The position numbers and the translations under genes were made by a program. Below, in pieces: positions 7,430 through 14,477 of a stretch of DNA of 33,090 nucleotides. This DNA is from Klebsiella pneumoniae (GTDB lineage Bacteria; Myxococcota_A; UBA796; SXON01), in assembly GCA_945861635.1 (NCBI GenBank), contig CAMAWH010000056.1:1-33090 (forward strand), in the 5' to 3' direction. Below the pieces are notes generated by a model that saw only the letters and a program-made list of their open reading frames with translations, did not search any database and was not told the origin of the DNA. Position 1 is the stretch's first letter; each line of letters opens with the position of its first letter.

Positions 7430-8920
7430 TTAAGTCGCGCAAACCCCCGGCTTTCGCCCGATCCACGGCTTCGCCCGCTCCAACTGTGCCCCCAAACGGA
7501 GCAGCAGCCCGTCACGCCCGAACCCGGCCGCAAACTGCATTCCGATGGGTAGGCCGTTCTGGGTTGTGTGCAGGGGCACACTCATGGCCGGGAGGCCCGT
7601 CATATTGAACAGTTGGGTGTTGGGGACACGCTCCAAACTCTGATCCGCGAGGTCACGCAACAGTTTCATCATCACCGGCTTGATGGGTACCGTTCGCAAC
7701 ACACTGAGTCCCACGCGCTCGACGGGCTTCAGCGCCGTTTCTCCCAACTTTACCACCGGATACGCCATCGTCGGTGTGAGCATCACGTCGTACGTTCGGA
7801 AAAACGCCCCAAGCGAACGCCCAGCCACGTGCACATGGTCACGACTCCGCTGAAGGTCCGCGGCCGAAAGCTGATCCCCAAGTTGGCGCAGGAACCAAGT
7901 GGCGGGCTCAAAACCCGACGGCGTGGGCGTCTTACCCATCCAACGCCCGGCATCCTCGACCTCCAGCGCCACACTGGCCGCCACCTGCACGAGATAGGCA
8001 AAGACCAGCGCATCACGGTCGAACGCCGGACGCGCCTCTTCCACGTCGTGGCCGAGGTCGCGCAACAAGGCCACGGTATTTTCAAGGCCCGCCGCACACT
8101 CCGGGTCCGTGCCGCGGCCAAAAAGCGAGGTCGGACAAACGGCGACGCGAAGTCGCTCCGGCGGGCGCTCCAGGTCGGCGGTGAGCGGCCCCTCCAACAC
8201 CGGCCCATGGTAGGGGTCACCGGTCGAGGAACCACGCAGCGCCTCGTAGATCGCGGCACTGTCACGTACGCTCCGGGTAAGGACGCCGGGTACAACGTAG
8301 CCGCCCCACCCTTCTCCAATGTCGGGGCCGAGCGGCAACAATCCGCGGCTGGTTTTGAGCCCAAACAGTCCGCATGCACTCGCCGGAATACGGATGCTGC
8401 CGCCCCCATCTCCGCCGTGGCCCACGGGAACCGCTCGCGCACTCACCAACGCCGCACTGCCTCCCGATGAACCCCCCGGCGAATGCGCCAAACTCCACGG
8501 ATTGCGGGTGGCGCCGCGCAGCACCGGCTCGGTCGTGCCGAGGATGCCCAATTCGGGACAATTCGTCTTGGCAAGAAGCAGGAATCCAGCACGTCGCAAA
8601 CGGGCAATCACCTCCGCGTCATGCTCTGGAATGAACCCCTCCAGAAATCGGCACGACATCGTATACGGCACTCCCGCCGTGAACCCGTCGAGGTCCTTCA
8701 CCACCATCGGAACGCCCCGGAACGGGCCATCGGGGAGGGTGCCTTCGGCCGCCGTGCGCGCGCTGTCGTCCATTCGATGCACCACCGCGTTGAGCCGCGG
8801 ATTCACCGCATCAATGGCATCAAGTGCAATATCAACCAGTTCTTTCGGAGATGCAGCTCCGCTGCGCACGAGCGCGGCCAGCGCGGTGGCGTCGTGATCT
8901 CCCCAGTCGGCAATGGGCAT
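7430..8920 (-). CDS. amidase signature family enzyme
   Basis: A 496-residue enzyme from the ATG at 8920, with GGAG six bases upstream. The amidase signature catalytic triad Ser-cisSer-Lys is complete: Lys75 in VPMVVKDLDG, cis-Ser151 in SPGGSSGGSAA, and nucleophile Ser175 in GGDGGGSIRIPA, with the usual 24-residue spacing between the two serines. The rest follows the family: ACGLFGLKTSRG after the nucleophile, TRSVRDSAA, and a C-terminal LFNMTGLPAMSVPL-GLPIGMQ segment. Such enzymes hydrolyse carboxylic amides. Substrate cannot be read from sequence, and it is not clearly GatA because no gatB or gatC is nearby. No signal peptide, so cytoplasmic. It is convergent with the NAD-kinase-like gene (14 nt apart). 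Confidence 0.93.
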   Translation of the reverse strand: MPIADWGDHDATALAALVRSGAASPKELVDIALDAIDAVNPRLNAVVHRMDDSARTAAEGTLPDGPFRGVPMVVKDLDGFTAGVPYTMSCRFLEGFIPEHDAEVIARLRRAGFLLLAKTNCPELGILGTTEPVLRGATRNPWSLAHSPGGSSGGSAALVSARAVPVGHGGDGGGSIRIPASACGLFGLKTSRGLLPLGPDIGEGWGGYVVPGVLTRSVRDSAAIYEALRGSSTGDPYHGPVLEGPLTADLERPPERLRVAVCPTSLFGRGTDPECAAGLENTVALLRDLGHDVEEARPAFDRDALVFAYLVQVAASVALEVEDAGRWMGKTPTPSGFEPATWFLRQLGDQLSAADLQRSRDHVHVAGRSLGAFFRTYDVMLTPTMAYPVVKLGETALKPVERVGLSVLRTVPIKPVMMKLLRDLADQSLERVPNTQLFNMTGLPAMSVPLHTTQNGLPIGMQFAAGFGRDGLLLRLGAQLERAKPWIGRKPGVCAT

Positions 8921-9009
8921 GGTCAGCTCCGGTCGCACCGGTGTAGCCCGGACCCGACGGCCGAGCGCGGCGTGCGCCGCTGCCGCGACTATCGGATAGG
9001 GAGCGCTGG

Positions 9010-9303
9010 ATGCTCCTGCTCCTCGTCTTCGGTTGCACCGACTATGCCGCTCTCGCGGACAAAGCCGAGGTGGCACGGGATTGTACGACGCGCACCGCGT
9101 ACTACAAGGATGCCGATGGTGACGGCATTGGGGCCACCAACGATGCAATTGTCGGTTGCGATGCTTCCGACGGATACGTGACCGAGGTCGGGGATTGTGA
9201 CGACGCCGACGCCACCCGCTCATCCGACTGCCCCGCCGACTCGGGAGACTCCGGAGACTCCGGCGCCGACTCGGGCGCCGACTCGGGCGATGGGGCGGCG
9301 TGA
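9010..9303 (+). CDS. small lipoprotein with one MopE-type repeat
   Basis: A 97-residue protein from the ATG at 9010, with GGGAG about 7 nt upstream. The very short signal MLLLLVFGC places the lipobox Cys at position 9. It then has one metal-binding unit: YYKDADGDGIGATNDAI, a Cys in VGCDASDGY, and VGDCDDADAT. The tail is a low-complexity Asp-Ser-Gly-Ala run (DSGDSGDSGADSGADSGD) coded by a short tandem repeat near 9238-9297. The repeat is the same type as the eight in the large lipoprotein at 1543-3981, but here only one is present. It probably sits on the outer membrane and binds divalent cations. The plsB-like gene starts 4 nt after its stop, so the two may be cotranscribed. Confidence 0.72.
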   Translation: MLLLLVFGCTDYAALADKAEVARDCTTRTAYYKDADGDGIGATNDAIVGCDASDGYVTEVGDCDDADATRSSDCPADSGDSGDSGADSGADSGDGAA

Positions 9304-9307
9304 CGGT

Positions 9308-11848
9308 ATGACCGCCATTGCAGTCCCCGGAGCGGCCGCGTCCAGATCGGGGATGTTACCAGCCTTCGGGCCGCTTTACTACCTGCTCGGCCTGCCCTGG
9401 TTCTTCCGAAAACTGAAGATGGAGGACCACTCCGCCGAGCGCGTGCGCCGCGCCACCGACCGTGGACCGATCGTGTACGTCCTGCACACCCGATCGACGG
9501 TCGATTGGCTTGCGCTAAACTCGGTCCTCGTCGGTCGTCGCCTTCCTCTTCCCGAGTTCACCCCGGATCTCGATGCCACGGCGTACATGACGCCCGGGGC
9601 GATGTGGTCCGCCTTACGACGCGGACGCGATGGCGCAGACCCGCGCGCCGCCCTGCTCAATACCGTGGCCGCCGGTCGTCCGATCTGCGTTTTTCTGGCA
9701 GCACCCTGGGATATTCGTGAGCTCGTGGGCGCACGAGAGGAGCCGGATATCATTCCGGCCCTGCTGGCCGCGCAGGCCAGCAGTGAACGGCCGGTTCAGG
9801 TGCTGCCCGTCGTCGTGATCTGGAACAAACGCCCCGAACCGGCCAGAACCGAGGTGGGGCGATTCGTTCTCGGCACCGAGGACAACCCCGGCGTGATCGG
9901 GAAGATGGCGGCCATCGCCGCGGCCCAGGACGCCATCGTGCAGGTCGGAGAGCCTGTATCACTTCAGGATTATGTGATTCGATATGCCGATGAAACTGAC
10001 GCACGGCAAGCCAAGGGGCTGCGTCTCGCGCTGCGGCGGTACCTGTATCGGGAGGCGCGGGTCGTGCGCGGCCCCCGCGCGCGGCCCGCGGGGTGGGTGC
10101 GGCGTCAGGTCCTGCAGAGTCGAGAAGTTGACGAACTCGTTGCCCGCGAGACCGCCGCAACGGGCCAGCCCGAGCAAAAAATCCGGGCGCGCGTCGTCAA
10201 GACCTTCGACCAGATCGCCGCGCACTTCTGGTTTCCGGTCGTGCGCATCGCCGCGTGGGCGTGCTGGCAGATCTGGAATCGAGTATTTTCAGGGATCGAC
10301 GTGCGGGAATCCGACCTCGATCGCGTCCGTGAGGCGCTCCGAGCCGGCACGCCCATCCTCGTGCCCTGCCATCGCTCGCACCTCGACTACCTGCTGATCT
10401 CTTCGCTCCTCTTCGATCGCGACATCTGCATCCCCCACATTGTCGCCGGTGACAACCTCTCGTTCTTCCCGCTCGGTCCGGTCTTCCGGCGTTTAGGCGC
10501 TTTCTTCATCAAGCGCTCGTTCACGGGAGATCGCATCCACCCCGTCGTGATCGCCCGATACATCCGTGAGCTGGTACGCATGGAGGTCCCGGTCGAATTC
10601 TTCATCGAGGGCGGGCGCTCACGAACGGGCAAGCTGCTGCCGCCCAAAACCGGCGTTCTCGGCATGGTGATGGACGCGACGGACGACGTGCGCGAGGGGC
10701 GCGAGCTCACCTTCCTTCCCATCTACGTCGGGTACGAACAAATCGCCGAAGAGCGGGTGTACGCACGCGAATTGAGCGGCGTGAAAAAAGAGAAGGAAGA
10801 CGTGACGCAAGTCGTAAAAGCAACGAGCGTGCTGGGCAATCGATATGGCAAGGTCTACCTCCGCGTGGGTCAGCCGTTGCGGGCGAGGGAGGTGCTCGAC
10901 GGCGCCGAGTGGGCGGCGATTCCCAAGGCCCGGCGTGAGGAACTGCTGGCGTCTATCGGGGAAAAGATTCTTCATCGCATCAACACCGAGGCGGTGGCGC
11001 TGCCAACGGCGCTGGTGGCACTTGCGATTCTGGCGCACCCGCGCCGGGGTCTGAGGCACGAGGACCTCCGCGCGAGAGTGCAGCGACTTCGGGCCTTTTT
11101 GGCGGCGGCCGGCGTGCAGGAAGGCGGCGGCATCGCCCACGTCGATGGGATCCTTGCCGAGGCACTTGGGCGATTTGCCAAGGGGAAGATGATCACGGTG
11201 TTTGAGGAGGAGCTGGGGCGCGTCTACAGCGTCGTGCCCGACCGCCGCGTGACGCTCGAATACTACAAGAATGCGGTGCTCCACGCCTTCGCGCCGGCGG
11301 CCTACTATGCAGCTGCCGTGCGGGCCCTGAACGTGGACGCCGTGGACCGGGCGGCGGTGTCCCGTCTATTTTCCGTCCAACAGTACATGCTCCGATACGA
11401 GTTCATTCTTGACCCCGATGCCGAAGCGGCCGAGTTGGAGCGCCGCGCCGTCCACGCGCTGGAGGCCTACGGCGCCCTTCGCGTGGAGGGAGAACAAATC
11501 CTCGTCGCCGACCGCGGGCGCATCGCGGAGATCGCCAATCTCACCGCTAACTTCCTCGAATCCTACCTTCTCGCCATGCGTACCGCGAAGGAAGAACACC
11601 TTCCCTTCAAGCAGTTGGCCGAGGCGGCGCTCAAGCGCGGTAAAACCCTGCTCGCCTGTGATGAGATCAGTCGTCCCGAATCGCTCAATCTGCAAAACTT
11701 GCAAAATGCGATGCGCGCGCTCAAGGAGGACGGCGTCCTGAAGACGGCCGACGACCAGAGAGTGACGGTGGATCGGGAAGCATGGGGCGCCTACCACACC
11801 GATCTTTGCTTCCTGCTGGGCTTGGAGGAGCGTGTCGACCGCGGATGA
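9308..11848 (+). CDS. plsB: PlsB-like glycerol-3-phosphate 1-O-acyltransferase
   Basis: An 846-residue protein from the ATG at 9308, close to the 800-odd residues of PlsB. The GPAT acyltransferase motifs are in order: motif I VPCHRSHLDYL with the H355-X4-D360 pair, LGAFFIKRSF near 396-405, motif III FFIEGGRSRTGKLLPPKTG (431-449), and LPIYVGYEQI just after. PlsB transfers an acyl group to the sn-1 position of glycerol-3-phosphate, the first step of phospholipid synthesis, at the inner membrane. The N-terminal third also has a weaker echo of motif I (VLHTRSTVDWLALNSVL, about 58-74), a region conserved in position in PlsB but not catalytic. The C-terminal third is helical and less conserved. The last 17 nt overlap the next gene. 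Confidence 0.9.
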   Translation: MTAIAVPGAAASRSGMLPAFGPLYYLLGLPWFFRKLKMEDHSAERVRRATDRGPIVYVLHTRSTVDWLALNSVLVGRRLPLPEFTPDLDATAYMTPGAMWSALRRGRDGADPRAALLNTVAAGRPICVFLAAPWDIRELVGAREEPDIIPALLAAQASSERPVQVLPVVVIWNKRPEPARTEVGRFVLGTEDNPGVIGKMAAIAAAQDAIVQVGEPVSLQDYVIRYADETDARQAKGLRLALRRYLYREARVVRGPRARPAGWVRRQVLQSREVDELVARETAATGQPEQKIRARVVKTFDQIAAHFWFPVVRIAAWACWQIWNRVFSGIDVRESDLDRVREALRAGTPILVPCHRSHLDYLLISSLLFDRDICIPHIVAGDNLSFFPLGPVFRRLGAFFIKRSFTGDRIHPVVIARYIRELVRMEVPVEFFIEGGRSRTGKLLPPKTGVLGMVMDATDDVREGRELTFLPIYVGYEQIAEERVYARELSGVKKEKEDVTQVVKATSVLGNRYGKVYLRVGQPLRAREVLDGAEWAAIPKARREELLASIGEKILHRINTEAVALPTALVALAILAHPRRGLRHEDLRARVQRLRAFLAAAGVQEGGGIAHVDGILAEALGRFAKGKMITVFEEELGRVYSVVPDRRVTLEYYKNAVLHAFAPAAYYAAAVRALNVDAVDRAAVSRLFSVQQYMLRYEFILDPDAEAAELERRAVHALEAYGALRVEGEQILVADRGRIAEIANLTANFLESYLLAMRTAKEEHLPFKQLAEAALKRGKTLLACDEISRPESLNLQNLQNAMRALKEDGVLKTADDQRVTVDREAWGAYHTDLCFLLGLEERVDRG

Positions 11849-12200
11849 TTTGTTTGGGGGCAGCGGCCCTCCCGACGGACCCCCGCCAAGCGCGAGGTTG
11901 GACCGCGCGCGCCGATGGCTGTGGCTTGCGCTGGTGCTGGACGCACTCGGACCCTTCTGCTTTACCAGCGTACCCGGTGCGCTATTGACACTGTGGGCGT
12001 GGCAGGCGGCCGACGAGGAGTTGGCCAGGGTCGAGAGCGGCAACCTTCCGGCTGCGTTGGAGGGGCCGGCGCGAAACGTGCGGCGGTTGGCGTGGGGGCT
12101 CGCCGCCTTCTGCGCCGTCAGCATGACGTTTCAGATGATGCTGTTTTGGATCGGGTTCTATGACGCGGTGCTGGCGCTGATCATCGGGGCGATCGGCTGA
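11832..12200 (+). CDS. small two-helix membrane protein
   Basis: A 122-residue protein that starts at the GTG at 11832, inside the end of the PlsB-like gene, with a good ribosome site (GGAGGAG, 3 nt upstream) that supports this start. Residues 1-26 are Pro/Gly-rich and soluble. Hydrophobic stretches occur at about 29-58 (probably a helical hairpin, WLWLALVLDALGPF then PGALLTLWAWQAA) and about 86-120 (LAWGLAAFCAVSMTFQMMLF, then AVLALIIGAIG). I recognise no family. The 17-nt overlap with plsB makes coupling likely, so a role in membrane-lipid synthesis or localisation of the acyltransferase is possible, but that is inference only. Confidence 0.75.
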   Translation: MSTADDLFGGSGPPDGPPPSARLDRARRWLWLALVLDALGPFCFTSVPGALLTLWAWQAADEELARVESGNLPAALEGPARNVRRLAWGLAAFCAVSMTFQMMLFWIGFYDAVLALIIGAIG

Positions 12201-12228
12201 GCCGGCACGGGTGCAGGTGGACGGCGGC

Positions 12229-12660
12229 TTACCGCGTCAACCCCACACGCCGGCGCGCCTCCACACAGTTGCTGCCGCCCTGCTCAAACTCGCGACACGT
12301 CCGGGGTCGTTCCGCGTAGACACTGCAGCGATAGTCTCCCCCCAGACACGCACAGCGATTTTCGGGCGTTCGCTGCACATTCCACCGTCCATCCACGCGG
12401 GACAGCAGCTCGGGGTGCGCGCGGACAAATGGGTCACGCGGGGCCACTTCAACGGCATGGTACGCCTCCCGGCAGCAGGCACCACAGGTCAAACAGTCGA
12501 GTGTCGCGGTGAACGCAGGGCACGCCGGCCAATCGAACCGAACGTCCGCGCGATGCCGCAAACAGCGATCGCTCCGCGCGCCGGGTTTACGCCACACACA
12601 GGTCTGACACGTCGCCTCCGGCCCCGACTCCGGCCAGAGCGGATTCGCCGCCACACTCAC
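12229..12660 (-). CDS. YkgJ-type Fe/Zn cluster-binding protein
   Basis: A 143-residue protein from a GTG at 12660. Its start overlaps the stop of the upstream gene as GTGA. The core matches the YkgJ (zinc/iron-chelating) family: CLTCGACC (56-63), RCACLGG (102-108), CSVYAERPRTCREF (112-125). Thirteen Cys residues are present. Besides the core, an N-terminal group at 18, 21, 33 and 47 (ATCQTCVWR, RCLR, PACPAF) is not part of the usual short YkgJ core and could bind a second metal. YkgJ proteins are thought to bind a metal or Fe-S cluster and their function is unclear. Coupling to the transglutaminase-like gene suggests a shared pathway. Confidence 0.88.
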   Translation of the reverse strand: MSVAANPLWPESGPEATCQTCVWRKPGARSDRCLRHRADVRFDWPACPAFTATLDCLTCGACCREAYHAVEVAPRDPFVRAHPELLSRVDGRWNVQRTPENRCACLGGDYRCSVYAERPRTCREFEQGGSNCVEARRRVGLTR

Positions 12661-14309
12661 GGAATGGGCCACTCGCCCAACCCACCGCGATCGGCCCAAT
12701 CCAAAACAGCGGCCGCGGGAATCCCGTTCTCCAGCCAATTCTCGAGCTGCCCGTACGTCATCTTGCCGCCGACAACGCTTGGACCGCGCGCCCAAGCGCC
12801 AGGCTCCGTTCCCAAGGTGAGCGAGCGCGACGCCTCCAATGCCGGCACAGTAACGTACACATAGGCGTCGTCCATCTTCCAGTCGCGACCCGGAGAACGC
12901 TGTGTCGCCACGAAAACATCTCCTTCCAAATAGAGCGGCAGGTCGTGGGTGGGATTCGTCAAATCGACGCCCGTGTATCCGATGGCAAGCGGGGCGAGGC
13001 CGACGGACTGAAAGGCGGCCATTGCGACGGCGGTGGCCGCGCTGCAATCCCCAATAAAAGTGCCGTACTGCGCGGTGATCCCGCGCTGGAACGACGCGCT
13101 CGTGGCTTCATGCATGGCGATGGGAACGCCATCCACCACGCCGAGCGTGAATCCCGCGCGCTGATCCAGGTTCCACGCCGCGCACTCTTCCGCGTTGATG
13201 GTCCGCACCGCGCAAAACGCCCGCATCGTGTCGGGATGGGCGCGGTAGCGCAGGTTGTCCCAGATGTCCGAGTCGATGCCACTCGCAGTGTCTGCCTGGG
13301 TGGGAGAAACGGTGACACGCTCGCGATAAACGCTGAGTGTCTCGACATCGGGGACAAGGAACCGATAGCGAGCGAGGGTCAGTTTCGCTTCCTGCGCCCC
13401 CAATGGAAACGCTCCGTACACGGTGTTCTGCGCCGCGGGCCACGCCCATGCGAGTTTTCCAGTCGGGGAGAGGGATGCCACGGCCCAGGTCGCACCTTGC
13501 TCGGCGAGCCAGGGATCGAGATCGCCGGCGTAGGTGTACCAGTCGGCCGCGTCCGCCTCGACCAATGGCAGGAGCGACGCATCGACCAGCCCCCGGAACG
13601 TGCCGAAGTTGAGCGCCAGCGCAACGGCGAGGTCAGGGTCCCGCGTGGTGTCCACCGTTTCCGCAAGTCGCACCAGGGTCGCCACGGCGTGCGGCTCCGG
13701 AATCCCGATGCCGCCAGCGGGACCGGGGTCCATGAATCGGCGATCGTCGGCAATCAGCACCGCCGTTGCGGCGCCGGCGTGGTCGGGTTCGAGGCGACCG
13801 GTACCGGCGAGATCGACGCGGAAGTGGACGGTATCGCCATCGACCCGCGACTCTCCGCGGATGGGGCTTGTGCCGCCGACGACGCCTCCCCGAATCGGCG
13901 CGATGCGCAGCCATCCGTTGCCGACGCCCAGGTGCAGGTCCGGTGCTGGCCCCGCCATCGTGTCGAGGTCGAGCCACGCGCCCGTGCGCGCAATGCCCTT
14001 TCCGCGCACCGACCCGGTCAGGACGGTACCGTCGAGGACAACGGTGGCGTCGAGCAGATCGACGGCGCCGGGGCGATTCGGGCTCTCTCCCTCTGCGTCG
14101 AAAAATGGTTCGGTTCGGTCCATCGGGAGGAGGAGGGAGACCAGTGCTGGCGAGGCGGCGGCAATCAACGCAGCGACGCCTTCCGGTTGGTCGGTGTAGC
14201 GCAGCACCGCGTGCGCCAGCCCCGGGAGCGCGGCGTCGAGCTGCTCGGCCGCCCAGACGCCCTCCACCGGAGCGACAAACGCGACGAGATCGGGGGGAAA
14301 CGTATCCAT
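12657..14309 (-). CDS. transglutaminase-like cysteine peptidase fold protein
   Basis: A 550-residue protein from the ATG at 14309. The C-terminal part has a transglutaminase-like core: YGTFIGDCSAATAVAMAAFQSVGLAPLAIGYTG (nucleophile Cys about 421), then TNPTHDLPLYLEGDVFVATQ with a His about 455 and nearby Asp, the Cys-His-Asp order of the superfamily. The N-terminal part (about 1-260) has beta-rich sequence with HLGVGNGWLRIAPI and no family I can name. There is no clear signal peptide, so it is probably cytoplasmic. It could cut or modify peptides, or act through the Cys in another way. The gene overlaps the YkgJ-like gene by 4 nt. It is divergent from the gene at 14478, and a terminator-like hairpin lies in its leader. 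Confidence 0.8.
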   Translation of the reverse strand: MDTFPPDLVAFVAPVEGVWAAEQLDAALPGLAHAVLRYTDQPEGVAALIAAASPALVSLLLPMDRTEPFFDAEGESPNRPGAVDLLDATVVLDGTVLTGSVRGKGIARTGAWLDLDTMAGPAPDLHLGVGNGWLRIAPIRGGVVGGTSPIRGESRVDGDTVHFRVDLAGTGRLEPDHAGAATAVLIADDRRFMDPGPAGGIGIPEPHAVATLVRLAETVDTTRDPDLAVALALNFGTFRGLVDASLLPLVEADAADWYTYAGDLDPWLAEQGATWAVASLSPTGKLAWAWPAAQNTVYGAFPLGAQEAKLTLARYRFLVPDVETLSVYRERVTVSPTQADTASGIDSDIWDNLRYRAHPDTMRAFCAVRTINAEECAAWNLDQRAGFTLGVVDGVPIAMHEATSASFQRGITAQYGTFIGDCSAATAVAMAAFQSVGLAPLAIGYTGVDLTNPTHDLPLYLEGDVFVATQRSPGRDWKMDDAYVYVTVPALEASRSLTLGTEPGAWARGPSVVGGKMTYGQLENWLENGIPAAAVLDWADRGGLGEWPIP

Positions 14310-14368
14310 ATCGGGTCGGTGTATACCGGACCGTCGGTGAGTCTGGGGAAACGGGCGCGAAGCGACCC

Positions 14369-14406
14369 AAAAAATGACAGGGCAATGCGCGCATCCTCCG
14401 CCCTGT
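14369..14406 (-). terminator. leader hairpin with U-tract (minus strand)
   Basis: On the minus strand, ACAGGGC (14406-14400) pairs with GCCCTGT (14383-14377), and a run of six T follows two bases later (14374-14369 in plus coordinates). A perfect 10-bp palindrome, ATGCGCGCAT (14385-14394), lies inside the loop. This has the shape of an intrinsic terminator, about 60 nt before the ATG of the transglutaminase-like gene. It could be a transcription attenuator in the leader, a barrier to antisense reads from the divergent operon, or a twin operator. Confidence 0.45.
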
Positions 14407-14477
14407 GATACCGGCGTTGCGCCAACTACCGCCGAACCCTGTAAGAACTTTCGCCCCGCCCCGTTGTCCGCCCGTCC

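Noticed and set aside
7568..8470. Plus-strand open frame (300 residues) opposite the amidase
   Set aside because: The amidase frame has the complete Ser-cisSer-Lys triad; the other is a by-product of high GC.
9197..9307. Longer N-terminus for the PlsB-like protein
   Set aside because: It would overlap the small lipoprotein with a Thr/Pro-rich low-complexity sequence; the ATG at 9308 gives a normal PlsB N-terminus.
12945..14408. Plus-strand open frame (487 residues) opposite the transglutaminase-like gene
   Set aside because: Low-complexity Arg/Gly/Asp composition and no start context; the minus frame has the Cys-His core and a GTGA coupling.
14417..14447. TTGCGC and TAAGAA as a sigma-70 promoter for the gene at 14478
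   Set aside because: The spacing is 19 nt and the boxes match poorly; not enough to report as a feature.
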